Shown: piece by piece, positions 44,374-53,864 of the stretch
Numbering within the stretch: the first letter of the stretch is position 1
How the letters are laid out: the number at the start of each line of letters is the position of its first letter
Source: Desulforegulaceae bacterium
Lineage (GTDB): Bacteria; Desulfobacterota; Desulfobacteria; Desulfobacterales; JACKCP01
Reading direction: 5' to 3'
Length of the DNA: 64,000 bases
Assembly: GCA_034006035.1 (NCBI GenBank)
Contig: JAVETN010000001.1
Coordinates: forward strand, 164,392-228,391
Made by a program: the position numbers and the translations under genes
Notes under the pieces: generated by a model
What the model was told of the DNA's origin: nothing
Seen by the model: only the letters and a program-made list of their open reading frames with translations
Database searches by the model: none

Positions 44374-45900
44374 TTAATTCTCCTTTTTACGTTTAAAGTA
44401 AAATAAAAAACCATAAAATAATAGCACAAAGGTGCAAGTATATGCAAAAAAATCTCCATATTTTGTGTACATAGTTTTTTCTTCAATCAGGGGAAGATTT
44501 TCTACAATGGATTTTGTTTCAAAAAGTAAGGTTCTAGAAATTATTTCGCCTGTGGGAAGTATGTGTGCAGAAATCCCTGTATTTGCACACCTTGCAATGG
44601 CTCTTTTGTTTTCAACAGCTCTTATTGCTGAGATTGCAAGATGCTGATGAGGACCAGCGGTTTTTCCAAACCAGGCGTCATTTGTAAGGTTTATAATTAT
44701 ATTAGCCCCGTTTTTTACCTGCTTTCTTACAAGATTTGGAAAAATTATTTCAAAACAGATTTTAATCCCTGCTTTTATTTCGCCCATAACAAGGGGTAGG
44801 TTTTTTTCACCAGCTTTAAATTCCCCGCTGGGAACTATAAATTTTGATAAAAAGGGGAAATGTTTTTTTAAAGGAATATACTCTCCAAAAGGAACCAGGT
44901 GAATCTTGTCATAAAATTGAAGTTCTTTTTTGTAAGGGAAAAGGGCGGCTCTGTTTTTTAGCAGGTATTCAGAGTTGTTTTTTTTCAGATCTAAAAATCC
45001 AACTAAAAAATTACCTTTTTTTTCAGTAAATTTATTTATTGATGAAAGAATCTTTTTATCAAGAACAATAGGGTAGGGAAGGGCGGTTTCAGGCCATACT
45101 CCCAGGTCAAATTCTTCTTTAATTAAATTTGAAGTTTCAATATGTTTTTCAAGTGTGGTTTTAATATCTTTTCCCTTTTTGGTTTCAGGGGGAATGTTGG
45201 GTTGAACAATTGCTATTTTTTTATTTAAAGATTTATCCATTATAGCTTTTGTTTTATCTAAATTATAACTTCCGAAAATTCCTGCAGCCGATGTAGCTCC
45301 TGCAAGCAAAACGCAAAGAGTAATATTGGCAGGAGTATAAAAGTTTCTTCTTCTAAAAATTGATTTAAATAAAATAAACATTCCTGTGTTTATAAAAACT
45401 ATATAAAAAGTGATTCCGTAAACTCCAAATATAGATGAAATTTGAATAAGGTAGGAGTTTTTGTATTGGGAATATCCTGCAAATACCCAGGGAAACCCGG
45501 AAAAAAGAAAAGATGAAATAAAATCAAGCCCTGTCCATAAGGCAGGTATTAAAAAAACTGAAATAAGAGGTTTTTTTGTTATATCAGGGAATAAAAAGGC
45601 AAAAATTCCTGTATAAATTCCAAGATAAAATCCAAGAAGAACTATTGCTGCAAAAGATGAAATAAAGGGAAGTCCACCATAGTTTGAAATTGTGGGAACC
45701 AGCCAGACAAGAGAGGAGGTGTAAATTATGGTTCCAGCACAAAGTCCGGTTGTAAATTTCTTTTCAGAAGCCGTTATTATTGTAAATAAAGGTATAAGTG
45801 AAAACCAGATTAGGAAATCATAGCCGTATCCGGGAAATGAAAGTGTGAAAAGAAGGGCCGAAAAAACACAATAAAATAAAGTTTTTATAGTTATATTCAT
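44374..45900 (-). CDS. lnt: Apolipoprotein N-acyltransferase
   Basis: 508 residues. About seven membrane segments in the first 210 residues, then a periplasmic nitrilase-like domain with the catalytic triad: glutamate in GVWPETALPYP, lysine in QFYDKIHLVPFGEYIP and cysteine in AGIKICFEIIFPN, and a last membrane segment. It adds the third acyl chain to lipoproteins in the inner membrane. The stop lies one base before the prfB start, so the ribosome binding site of prfB is inside lnt. First gene of the operon. Confidence 0.94.
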   Translation of the reverse strand: MNITIKTLFYCVFSALLFTLSFPGYGYDFLIWFSLIPLFTIITASEKKFTTGLCAGTIIYTSSLVWLVPTISNYGGLPFISSFAAIVLLGFYLGIYTGIFAFLFPDITKKPLISVFLIPALWTGLDFISSFLFSGFPWVFAGYSQYKNSYLIQISSIFGVYGITFYIVFINTGMFILFKSIFRRRNFYTPANITLCVLLAGATSAAGIFGSYNLDKTKAIMDKSLNKKIAIVQPNIPPETKKGKDIKTTLEKHIETSNLIKEEFDLGVWPETALPYPIVLDKKILSSINKFTEKKGNFLVGFLDLKKNNSEYLLKNRAALFPYKKELQFYDKIHLVPFGEYIPLKKHFPFLSKFIVPSGEFKAGEKNLPLVMGEIKAGIKICFEIIFPNLVRKQVKNGANIIINLTNDAWFGKTAGPHQHLAISAIRAVENKRAIARCANTGISAHILPTGEIISRTLLFETKSIVENLPLIEEKTMYTKYGDFFAYTCTFVLLFYGFLFYFKRKKEN

Positions 45901-46048
45901 TAGAACTCAAACCTTTGTTGGGGGCAATTAATCTTGAAATTTAAAGATTGATTGTGATATATATAAAAAGATAATTTAGCACAATAAAATTTATTTTGCA
46001 TTGAATTGAATTTCCTTTTTTCAGATATTAATAGATATGGAGAAAACC

Positions 46049-46354
46049 ATGAGTGAGATAATAAAAAATGATGACCATATTCTTGTCAGGCCAAACAAAG
46101 ATATTGTTGAATCAATGGCCGGTAACTTTAGAAGTGAATTGCAAAAAGTAATTGCAGACGAGAAAAAGGACATTATCATAGATATGGATGGTATTGAAAT
46201 GGTTGATTCCATAGGAATAACAAGTATCATTGCAACTTTTAACACCCTTGAAAAAATTGAGAAAAAACTCAAAGTGATAAATATAATGAAAGATGTCTAC
46301 ATTCTTTTTACTGCAATGAAGTTAGACAGGTGTTTTGTTGTAGAAAGTAAATAA
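46049..46354 (+). CDS. STAS-domain anti-sigma factor antagonist
   Basis: 101 residues from ATG 46049, with GGAG six bases upstream; another in-frame ATG at 46037 lacks a binding site. The STAS core is complete, with DMDGIEMVDSIGITSI carrying the phosphorylatable serine position (DS). Such proteins take part in partner-switching control of sigma factors or of receptors and phosphatases. No anti-sigma kinase or phosphatase is next to it. It is more classical than the STAS-like proteins at 16389 and 31912. Confidence 0.88.
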   Translation: MSEIIKNDDHILVRPNKDIVESMAGNFRSELQKVIADEKKDIIIDMDGIEMVDSIGITSIIATFNTLEKIEKKLKVINIMKDVYILFTAMKLDRCFVVESK

Positions 46355-46371
46355 GTTTAAAATCCTGAAAA

Positions 46372-46408
46372 CAAAAAAAGCAGACTTTTAAAAGTCTGCT
46401 TTTTTTTG
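46372..46408. terminator. Bidirectional terminator between the STAS gene and tRNA-Pro
   Basis: AGCAGACTTT (46379-46388) and AAAGTCTGCT (46391-46400) with a two-base centre, an A-run on the left and a run of eight T on the right, so it works from both sides: for the plus-strand STAS gene and for tRNA-Pro on the minus strand. Confidence 0.88.
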
Positions 46409-46414
46409 GTCTTT

Positions 46415-46491
46415 TGGTCGGGGCGGCAGGATTCGAACCTGCGACTCCTTGGTCCCAAACCAAGTGCGCTGCCAGACTGCGCCACGCCCCG
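46415..46491 (-). tRNA. tRNA-Pro (anticodon TGG)
   Basis: On the minus strand the seven-base acceptor stem CGGGGCG/CGCCCCG, D arm, anticodon arm with loop reading TTTGGGA (anticodon TGG), T arm with GGTTCGAATCC and the encoded CCA end are all present (77 bases). The T-loop and CCG-like acceptor with a discriminator A are typical of tRNA-Pro. It reads proline codons CCA and CCG. Confidence 0.95.
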
Positions 46492-46649
46492 TTTCAAAAC
46501 AACGTCAATCTATTAACACTCTTTTTTTTTTATTACAAGAGAAAAGTTGCAAAATATATAAAAAATATCAGGGAACTTGTTTTTGGCGAAAATAAAATCA
46601 AAAGATCTTATCATTTAAGTCTTTTAAGACTTTGATTTTTTGTTCTTTT

Positions 46650-47327
46650 TTATAAAGGTTCAGCCGCCTGTGCAATTTGCTCGCTGAAAAAAGTTATTAT
46701 TGTTTCAGCTATTGTCTCGGCTGTTTTATCAATAAAGTCAGGACTTTTCATCTCTATTGATTCAGAAGGTGAATTTAGATTTCCTAACTCAATATGGATA
46801 AAAGGCATTGTCAGTCGCATCCCTTTGTTAAAAGGAGCTTGTATCACAAAGACTTTTGAGCGGTTTTTTTTAAAAGCCTCTCCAAGGTCTGCTGCAAGAG
46901 TTTTTGGATCTATAAAAGAAGCTGATTCTTTTGGTAAATAACCTATGAAAACATTTTTCATTCCCTGCTGGGTAAAAAGAGAGCCGGCATGAATTGAAAT
47001 AAATAAAGCAGTGTTTTTGGAGTTGGCAATGTCTGCCCTCTGGGTATCTGTCATTGAATAATCAGAGGCTCTTGTAAGGGTGATATGAAAGTGATTCTCC
47101 AGTTTATTTTTTAAGGCAAAAGCTAAATAAAGTGAAAAGTCTTTTTCCATAAGTTTTGAAACTGAATGGGCTCCAAGATCATTGCCCCCGTGGCCGGGAT
47201 CAAGTACTATCTGTGTTTTTAAATCAAGAAAACTGGTTTCAAGGGAGTAAGAGTGGAAAGGCGTTAGGAGTAAAAAAATAAAAAAAACTAGCAATTTCGG
47301 TATATTCAACGATTTATTTAAATTCAT
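46650..47327 (-). CDS. N-acetylmuramoyl-L-alanine amidase (Amidase_3)
   Basis: 225 residues from ATG 47327; a TTG five codons upstream is possible but has no better ribosome binding site. The N-terminus is a signal peptide (IPKLLVFFIFLLLTPFHSYS). Zinc ligands and the catalytic glutamate of the AmiA/AmiC-type fold are visible: LDPGHGGNDLGAHS, LMEKDFSLYLA, FISIHAGSLF and FIHIELGNLNSP. It cuts the bond between peptidoglycan sugar and stem peptide in the periplasm. No EnvC-like activator or AMIN domain is present. It stands alone. Confidence 0.88.
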   Translation of the reverse strand: MNLNKSLNIPKLLVFFIFLLLTPFHSYSLETSFLDLKTQIVLDPGHGGNDLGAHSVSKLMEKDFSLYLAFALKNKLENHFHITLTRASDYSMTDTQRADIANSKNTALFISIHAGSLFTQQGMKNVFIGYLPKESASFIDPKTLAADLGEAFKKNRSKVFVIQAPFNKGMRLTMPFIHIELGNLNSPSESIEMKSPDFIDKTAETIAETIITFFSEQIAQAAEPL

Positions 47328-47448
47328 TTTTCTTGACACCAAGTAGTTTAGGTATTAATTTCACCTAATTTTGTAGTATTGATAAAGATTATGTATAATT
47401 TGTATAAAATGTTCATTTATGATATTTTTTTTTTATAGTCAAACAATA

Positions 47449-47514
47449 TTGACTTTTTTGGCTTTATGGTTTTAATTTAATGGTTTGCCCAGGCATAAGG
47501 CTTTGGGCTTTTTA
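47449..47514 (+). promoter_or_regulatory. Candidate promoter and terminator-like hairpin in the tig leader
   Basis: TTGACT (47449-47454) and TAATTT (47473-47478, 18-base spacing) form a fair promoter. Just downstream GCCCA (47487-47491) pairs with TGGGC (47504-47508), followed by TTTTTAATTT, a small terminator-like hairpin between promoter and the tig start at 47561. It might attenuate the tig transcript; the stem is short, so this is uncertain. Confidence 0.4.
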
Positions 47515-47560
47515 ATTTAGATTATAATTTTTTAAGTAAAATTTTTAAGGAAGGAAGAAT

Positions 47561-48913
47561 ATGCAGGTAACAGTGGAAGACCACAGCTCGGTAAAAAAGA
47601 CCCTCCACATTGAAATATCGGAAGATGAAGTCAAAAAGGAGATGGACAGTGCTTATGGGGATTTGCGCAAAAATGTCAAATTAAACGGGTTCAGATCGGG
47701 CAAGGCTCCCCGCTCTGTTCTTGAAGCTAAGTTTGGCAATGATGTCAAGGAAGACGTTATTTCAACTCTTGTGCAAAGAGGTTTTCTTGAAGCAGCTCAA
47801 AATAATGATTTTGCAATAATAGGTCAGCCTGAGTTTAAAGATATTGAAAGTTTTGACGGAAAAAGTGCGTATAAATTTGATATAGTTATAGATGTTAAGC
47901 CCGAAATTAAGGATATTGATTATAAAGGGCTTGAACTTAAGAAACCCAAATATGAATTTAGCGAAGAAGAAGTTGATCTTCAGCTTGAAATGCTTCGTAA
48001 AAATCTTTCTAAAAAAATTCCGGTTGAAGAGGCAAGGGAATCAGTAGAAGGAGATCTTATAGAAGTAAATGTTCACGGAACAATTGACGGTGAAGCTGTT
48101 CCTCCTTTTGACGGAATAAAAGGAAGAAGGTACAGACTTGGAAACAAGCTTTTCTCAGAAGGCTTTGACAAGGAAGTTTTAGGAATGAAAGCAGGAGAAA
48201 CAAAAACTTTTGACCTTGAATTTCCTGAAGATTATCATACAGATTCTGTTAAAGGTAAAACTCTTTCAATGACAGTTGAGCTTGGGGTTATACTTGAAGA
48301 GCAACTGCCTGAACTAGACGATGAATTTGCAAAGGATCTTGGTAATTTTGAAACCCTTGAAGATGCAAAAAAAGAAATTAGGTCAAACCTGAAGCAGGGA
48401 TATGATAAACGAAGCGAGCAGGAATTAAATGAGCAGATTTTTGAGCAGCTGATCAAAAGAGCTGATTTTGAGCTTCCTGAAAACCTTGTGAATATGGAGC
48501 TTGATCAGATAATTAATGAAGCAGAAAGATCCTTTGAAGCAAATGGAACAAGCCTTGAAATGATAGGTAAAACCAGAGAGAGTCTGAAAGAAGATTACAA
48601 GGGTATTGCTGAAGATCAGGTGAGAAGACATCTTCTTCTAGACGCTGTTGTTAATCAGGAAAAACTTGAAATTTCAGATCAGGAGCTTGAAGAAGGATTT
48701 GAGGAGCTGGCATTAAATTTTAATCAGCAGGCAGAGTTTATCAGAGGATTTTACAATGAAAATCCTGACAAGCTAGATCTTTTTAAACATACCCTCCTTG
48801 AAAAAAAGGCTCTTAAGCTTATAATTGATAGTAATGATGTTTCCGAGTATATTCCATCGGAAGTAGAAGAAAGTAAAGAATCAGAAGAAAAGACAGACGA
48901 TTCTGAAGAATAA
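47561..48913 (+). CDS. tig: Trigger factor
   Basis: 450 residues in three domains: ribosome-binding N-terminus (with [18 protein letters not shown], the loop that docks on L23), FKBP-type prolyl isomerase around 160-240 ([30 protein letters not shown]) and a helical C-terminal chaperone domain to the acidic tail. It is the first chaperone to meet new chains leaving the ribosome. AAGGAAGG precedes the ATG. It heads the cluster tig-clpP-clpX-lon, with clpP 23 bases downstream. Confidence 0.97.
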   Translation: MQVTVEDHSSVKKTLHIEISEDEVKKEMDSAYGDLRKNVKLNGFRSGKAPRSVLEAKFGNDVKEDVISTLVQRGFLEAAQNNDFAIIGQPEFKDIESFDGKSAYKFDIVIDVKPEIKDIDYKGLELKKPKYEFSEEEVDLQLEMLRKNLSKKIPVEEARESVEGDLIEVNVHGTIDGEAVPPFDGIKGRRYRLGNKLFSEGFDKEVLGMKAGETKTFDLEFPEDYHTDSVKGKTLSMTVELGVILEEQLPELDDEFAKDLGNFETLEDAKKEIRSNLKQGYDKRSEQELNEQIFEQLIKRADFELPENLVNMELDQIINEAERSFEANGTSLEMIGKTRESLKEDYKGIAEDQVRRHLLLDAVVNQEKLEISDQELEEGFEELALNFNQQAEFIRGFYNENPDKLDLFKHTLLEKKALKLIIDSNDVSEYIPSEVEESKESEEKTDDSEE

Positions 48914-48936
48914 TTAAACTTAAGGAGGCTTTTATT

Positions 48937-49548
48937 GTGCTGATACCTATGGTGGTTGAGCAGGGCAGCAGAGGAGAGCGAGCGTATGATATTTATTCTC
49001 GCCTTTTAAAGGATAGGATAATATTTTTGGGTTCTGCAATAAATGAAGAAGTAGCTAATCTTGTGGTGGCTCAGCTTCTTTTTCTTGAGTCTGAAGATCC
49101 TGAAAAAGACATAAATATTTATATCAATTCACCAGGAGGAATGGTTACTGCAGGTATGGCAATTTATGATACAATGCAGTATATTAAATCTGATGTGGTG
49201 ACTGTGTGTGTAGGTCAGGCGGCCAGCATGGGGGCTTTGATCCTTTCAGCAGGTGCAGCAGAGAAAAGATATGCCCTGCCTAATTCAAGAATTATGATTC
49301 ACCAGCCTCTTGGAGGAGCCCAAGGGCAGGCCTCTGATATAAGAATTCAGGCAGAGGAAATTATAAGAATAAAACAAAATCTCAATGAAATTCTGGCTTA
49401 TCACACGGGCCAGGAAATAGGTCAGGTCGAAATTGACACTGACCGTGATAAATTCATGGGAGCAAAGGAAGCAAAGGCATACGGTCTGATAGATCATGTG
49501 GTGGCAACAAGAGATGATATTTCCGCCATAGCCGAAGCAAAGGAGTAA
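48937..49548 (+). CDS. clpP: ATP-dependent Clp protease proteolytic subunit
   Basis: 203 residues from GTG 48937, preceded by TAAGGAGG. The serine protease triad is S97 ([14 protein letters not shown]), H122 ([16 protein letters not shown]) and D171 ([13 protein letters not shown]), the usual ClpP numbering. Fourteen subunits form the barrel fed by ClpX, encoded two bases downstream. Starting at [20 protein letters not shown] gives the mature-like form. Confidence 0.97.
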   Translation: MLIPMVVEQGSRGERAYDIYSRLLKDRIIFLGSAINEEVANLVVAQLLFLESEDPEKDINIYINSPGGMVTAGMAIYDTMQYIKSDVVTVCVGQAASMGALILSAGAAEKRYALPNSRIMIHQPLGGAQGQASDIRIQAEEIIRIKQNLNEILAYHTGQEIGQVEIDTDRDKFMGAKEAKAYGLIDHVVATRDDISAIAEAKE

Positions 49549-49550
49549 GA

Positions 49551-50807
49551 ATGACAGACCTAAGCGACAATAATGAAAGGCTTTTTTGTTCATTTTGCGG
49601 GAAAAGTCAAAAAGAGGTAAAAAAACTCATTGCAGGCCCTTCAGTATATATTTGTGATGAATGCATTCAGCTATGCAGTGAAATAATTGAAGAGGACGGG
49701 GTAAAAGAGGAGGAAGATGATTCTTCTGACAGTTATCTACTTACTCCCAAAGAAATTAATGAGAAATTTAATGAATATGTTATTGAACAGGATAATGCCA
49801 AAAAGGTTCTTTCTGTTGCAGTGAGAAATCATTATAAAAGAATTCTAGCTGCAGAGCAGTCAGAAGACGATGTTGAAATCCAGAAAAGCAATATTCTTCT
49901 TATAGGGCCTACTGGTAGCGGGAAGACTCTTTTAGCTCAAACACTTGCAAGGTTTTTGGACGTTCCTTTTACAATAGCCGATGCAACAACTCTTACAGAG
50001 GCAGGTTATGTTGGCGAAGATGTGGAAAATATTATCTTGTCCCTTCTTCAAAATGCTGACTATGACGTGGAAAGAGCTGAAAAGGGTATAGTTTATATTG
50101 ATGAAATAGATAAAATTACCCAAAAGTCAGATAATCCATCAATAACAAGGGACGTATCTGGAGAAGGCGTTCAGCAGGCCTTACTTAAAATTATTGAAGG
50201 AACAATTGCAAGTGTTCCTCCAAAAGGGGGGCGTAAACATCCTCAGCAGGATTTTGTTAAAGTTGATACCTCAAATATTCTTGTTATTTGCGGTGGTACT
50301 TTTAATGGTCTTGAAAAAGTAATCCAACAAAGAATTTCCAGTAAATCTATTGGATTTGGAGCTTCTGTTGAACGTCTTGATAAAAAAGAGAAAAATGAGC
50401 TGCTTAAGATGGTAGAGGCAGAGGATTTGGTTAAGTTTGGTTTGATTCCTGAGTTTCTTGGAAGACTTCCTGTGGTTACTACGCTTGAAGAACTTTCTGA
50501 AGAATCTCTTGTCAAAATTTTAACTGAGCCTAAAAATGCTCTTATAAAGCAGTTTCAAAAGCTTTTTGTCTATGAAGGCGTTACCTTGAGATTTACCGAT
50601 TCAGCACTTAAGGCAATTGCAAAAGAAGCTGTAAGAAGAAAGTCTGGGGCTAGAGGCTTACGAGCCATACTCGAAGGCATTATGCTTGATATCATGTATG
50701 AAATACCCTCGCTTGATAATGTCAAGGAGTGTATTATAGGCGAAGAAGTTGTTGTTAATAATGAAGAGCCTATCCTGATTTATGAACCTTCAAAAAAACA
50801 GGCATAG
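49551..50807 (+). CDS. clpX: ATP-dependent Clp protease ATP-binding subunit ClpX
   Basis: 418 residues. N-terminal zinc domain with four cysteines (FCSFCGKS and [10 protein letters not shown]), Walker [14 protein letters not shown], Walker [10 protein letters not shown], the substrate-gripping GYVGEDVEN loop and sensor-2 region [12 protein letters not shown]. The IGF loop that docks ClpP is present in KSIGFGASV. ClpX unfolds substrates and passes them to ClpP. Starts two bases after clpP stop; a terminator-like hairpin follows. Confidence 0.97.
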   Translation: MTDLSDNNERLFCSFCGKSQKEVKKLIAGPSVYICDECIQLCSEIIEEDGVKEEEDDSSDSYLLTPKEINEKFNEYVIEQDNAKKVLSVAVRNHYKRILAAEQSEDDVEIQKSNILLIGPTGSGKTLLAQTLARFLDVPFTIADATTLTEAGYVGEDVENIILSLLQNADYDVERAEKGIVYIDEIDKITQKSDNPSITRDVSGEGVQQALLKIIEGTIASVPPKGGRKHPQQDFVKVDTSNILVICGGTFNGLEKVIQQRISSKSIGFGASVERLDKKEKNELLKMVEAEDLVKFGLIPEFLGRLPVVTTLEELSEESLVKILTEPKNALIKQFQKLFVYEGVTLRFTDSALKAIAKEAVRRKSGARGLRAILEGIMLDIMYEIPSLDNVKECIIGEEVVVNNEEPILIYEPSKKQA

Positions 50808-50825
50808 TTTGATTTAATTAAAAAC

Positions 50826-50863
50826 AAGGGTTTTGGTATTTGATTTTGCCAGGCCCTTTTTTT
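50826..50863 (+). terminator. Probable terminator after clpX
   Basis: AAGGG (50826-50830) pairs with CCCTT (50854-50858) and an inner TGG/CCA pairing strengthens it, with bulged TTT and GG; a run of T follows. It would separate tig-clpP-clpX from lon, though partial read-through is likely. Confidence 0.6.
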
Positions 50864-50928
50864 ATGGTTGGAAAGCAAGTTTGTAAATTTAATTTATTTT
50901 AAACTAAAACACGGATTTTTCAGATAAA

Positions 50929-53292
50929 ATGATAAGTTTTTCAAAGCTGTTTAAATCAGGAGTAAATAATAGCGGCAGGCTTGTTCTTCCTGTTCTGCCC
51001 TTAAGAGATACTGTAGTATTTCCCGGGATGGTGGCGCCTTTATTTGTGGGGAGAAAAAAATCAATAGAAGCTTTGTCAAAGGCAATGGAAACTTCAAGAA
51101 GTATTTTTCTTGCATTACAGGAAAATCCTAGGGCGGATGAACCTGAAATTGATGAGTTTTATGAAACAGGGGTGGTGGGTAAAGTTCTTCAGCTTTTAAA
51201 ACTTCCGGACAATAGTGTGAAAGTTCTTGTTGAGGGGCAGATAAGGGCTAAAGTTTATAATTATATTGAAGAAGAAAATTGTTTAAACGCAGAACTTGGA
51301 CAAGTTTTTGAAGAAAGTCCTGCAGAAGCAGAGTTTGAAGCAGTAAAAAGGCAGTTGCTTTTAAAACTTGACAGTTATTTGTTGTACAATAAAAAAATTT
51401 CAAAGGAAATTTTAGAAAATATTTCAAAAGTTGAAGATCCTTTTAGTTTTTCAGATGTCCTTGCTTCAAAACTTCCTTTAAAACTTCAAAGTAAGCATCT
51501 TCTTTTAGAAGAAAGAGATTCAGGTAAAAGGCTTTATTTTCTTCTTGACTATCTTGCAAAGGAACTTGAAGTTGCAAAAGTTGAGGAAAAAATAAAGGGA
51601 AGGGTTAAAAAGCAGATAGATAAAACCCAGAAAAACTATTATTTGAATGAACAAATCCGTGCCATCAAAAAGGAAATGGGTGCAGGAGACGAGGGTAATG
51701 ATGAAATAGAGGAGCTTAAAAAAAAGATTGGCGAGAAAAGTCTTCCAGAAGAAGTTGAAGCTAAGGTTGAAAAGGAATTGAAAAAGTTTGCCCTTATGTC
51801 TCCAATGTCTGCTGAAGCCAATGTAGTAAGAACATATATTGATTGGATTATTGAACTTCCTTGGTCAAAAAAGTCAGAAGTAAACAATGATTTGAAAAAA
51901 GCAGAGTCAATTTTAGAAGAAGATCATTATGGGCTTGATAAGCCTAAAGAACGGATTTTAGAGTATCTTGCTGTTCAAGGTCTTTCTAAAAGCACCAAAG
52001 GTCCAATCCTTTGTTTTGTTGGGCCTCCTGGAGTTGGAAAAACTTCCCTTGCAAAATCCATTGCACGGGCAACAGGACGTGAATATGTAAGAATTTCCCT
52101 TGGTGGAGTAAGAGATGAAGCTGAAATAAGAGGGCATAGAAGAACCTATGTGGGTGCAATGCCGGGAAAAATTATTCAGGCAATTAAAAAGTCAGGGAAA
52201 GTTAACCCTTTAATCTGTCTTGATGAAGTAGATAAAATGAGTATGGATTTCAGGGGAGATCCTTCATCCGCTCTTCTTGAAGTTCTTGATCCTGAGCAAA
52301 ATTTTTCTTTTAATGATCATTATCTTGATCTTGATTATGATCTGTCCCAGGTTTTTTTTCTGACAACAGCAAATTTTTTAAATGATATTCCAGTGCCTCT
52401 TCAGGACAGGATGGAAATAATTCAGATCTCAGGATACACTGAGCTTGAAAAACTTGAAATTGCTAAAAACCACCTTTTTGCCAAGCAGTTGGAAGCCAAT
52501 GGTTTCTCTGAAGAAGATATTACTTTGAGCGACAATTCTCTTCTCATGCTCATAAGAAATTATACAAGAGAAGCAGGGGTGAGAAATCTGGAAAGAAAAA
52601 TAGCCGGTGTTTTAAGGAAAACAGCCAAAATAATGCTTCTTGAGGATAAAGTTCCTCCTTTCAATATAACTAAAAATACAATAAAAAAATATTTTGGGTC
52701 AGAAAAATTCACCTATTCTCTTGCAGAGAAAAAAGATCTTGTAGGAGTTGCAACAGGGCTTGCCTGGACCCAGACAGGCGGAGATATTTTATCCATTGAA
52801 ACAGCTGTAATGCCTGGAAAAGGGAATGTTACTGTAACAGGGAAGCTTGGGGAAGTTATGCAGGAATCTGCAAAAGCAGCAATGAGCTATGCAAGATCTA
52901 AAAGCTCTGTGCTTGGTATAAATTCAGAGTTTTATTCTGATAATGACATCCATATTCATGTTCCTGAAGGAGCTACTCCAAAGGATGGCCCCTCAGCTGG
53001 AATAACAATTTGTACATCAATTGTTTCAGCAATTACAGGAAAGCCTGTAAAAAGAGATTTGGGAATGACAGGGGAAATTACTTTAAGGGGAAGGGTTTTG
53101 TCCATTGGCGGGTTAAGGGAAAAATCCATAGCAGCCCATAGAAGCGGAATAAAAACAATTCTATTCCCAAAGGAAAACGAAAAAGATCTTAAAGATATTC
53201 CTAAAAGTGTTTTAAGCGGGATAAAGTTTTTTCCTGTTTCCCATATGGATGAAGTTTTGAGTCATTCTCTTTTGGAAATAGAAAAAGATTAA
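50929..53292 (+). CDS. lon: ATP-dependent protease Lon
   Basis: 787 residues. N-terminal substrate domain (LPVLPLRDTVVFPGMVAPLF), AAA module with Walker A VGPPGVGKTSLAKS and Walker B LICLDEVDKM, and C-terminal protease domain with the Ser-Lys dyad in PKDGPSAGI and LREKSIAAHRSG. It degrades damaged and certain regulatory proteins. The start region has no strong ribosome binding site, so ATG 50929 is a best guess. It closes the quality-control cluster, and tRNA genes follow 140 bases later. Confidence 0.97.
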   Translation: MISFSKLFKSGVNNSGRLVLPVLPLRDTVVFPGMVAPLFVGRKKSIEALSKAMETSRSIFLALQENPRADEPEIDEFYETGVVGKVLQLLKLPDNSVKVLVEGQIRAKVYNYIEEENCLNAELGQVFEESPAEAEFEAVKRQLLLKLDSYLLYNKKISKEILENISKVEDPFSFSDVLASKLPLKLQSKHLLLEERDSGKRLYFLLDYLAKELEVAKVEEKIKGRVKKQIDKTQKNYYLNEQIRAIKKEMGAGDEGNDEIEELKKKIGEKSLPEEVEAKVEKELKKFALMSPMSAEANVVRTYIDWIIELPWSKKSEVNNDLKKAESILEEDHYGLDKPKERILEYLAVQGLSKSTKGPILCFVGPPGVGKTSLAKSIARATGREYVRISLGGVRDEAEIRGHRRTYVGAMPGKIIQAIKKSGKVNPLICLDEVDKMSMDFRGDPSSALLEVLDPEQNFSFNDHYLDLDYDLSQVFFLTTANFLNDIPVPLQDRMEIIQISGYTELEKLEIAKNHLFAKQLEANGFSEEDITLSDNSLLMLIRNYTREAGVRNLERKIAGVLRKTAKIMLLEDKVPPFNITKNTIKKYFGSEKFTYSLAEKKDLVGVATGLAWTQTGGDILSIETAVMPGKGNVTVTGKLGEVMQESAKAAMSYARSKSSVLGINSEFYSDNDIHIHVPEGATPKDGPSAGITICTSIVSAITGKPVKRDLGMTGEITLRGRVLSIGGLREKSIAAHRSGIKTILFPKENEKDLKDIPKSVLSGIKFFPVSHMDEVLSHSLLEIEKD

Positions 53293-53385
53293 CCTACAGG
53301 ATTATTTAGTTTGCCCAGCTAAAAAGTAAACTGGGTAAAATTCAGTTCAGATATTGGCAAACTTGGAAAAAAGCTAATATTTGTA

Positions 53386-53414
53386 TTGACTTATTAGTTA
53401 AACAAGAGTAAATA
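53386..53414 (+). promoter_or_regulatory. Promoter of the tRNA-Val/tRNA-Asp unit
   Basis: TTGACT (53386-53391) and TAAATA (53409-53414) are 17 bases apart, and the first tRNA begins at 53432, at a suitable distance. The -10 is imperfect. Confidence 0.5.
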
Positions 53415-53431
53415 TATCTTCGTTTGTTTGA

Positions 53432-53507
53432 GGGCGAATAGCTCAGTTGGGAGAGCATCGGCCTTACAAGCCGAGGGTCACAGGTTCAAGCCCTGTTTCG
53501 CCCACCA
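53432..53507 (+). tRNA. tRNA-Val (anticodon TAC)
   Basis: 76 bases with acceptor stem GGGCGAA/TTCGCCC, D arm AGCTCAGTTGGGAGAGC, anticodon loop CTTACAA (anticodon TAC), T arm with GGTTCAAGCC and the encoded ACCA end. It reads valine codons ending in A and G. Twenty-two bases upstream of tRNA-Asp in one transcript. Confidence 0.95.
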
Positions 53508-53529
53508 TCAAACAAGCCCTTTTTTAAGC

Positions 53530-53606
<77 letters not shown>

Positions 53607-53619
53607 AATAAGTAGTCAA

Positions 53620-53651
53620 GCCTCCAAGATCAAATCCTGGGGGTTTTTTTA
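53620..53651 (+). terminator. Terminator of the tRNA-Val/tRNA-Asp unit
   Basis: CCTCCA (53621-53626) pairs with TGGGGG (53638-53643), with AAG/TTT extension, then a run of seven T. Confidence 0.7.
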
Positions 53652-53864
53652 TTTTAATATGCTTTTTTCGCCTTTTCCCTTAAAAGAATCTTAGTTTAAT
53701 CAATAGAATAACTCAGTAGATAATAATGAAAAAATATTTTCATAGTAATGGTATTTCCAGGTTTTTTTAAGATCCAGATTATTAGATCATATAGTTTTTT
53801 ATGGATTTAAAATAAATAGGAGAAGATTTTCTGGGTTAAGCTTGCTTAAAATTTATTTAAAAGT

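Noticed and set aside
46414..46635. A 73-residue plus-strand frame over tRNA-Pro (beginning [16 protein letters not shown])
   Set aside because: Antisense translation of the tRNA, another well-known false protein.
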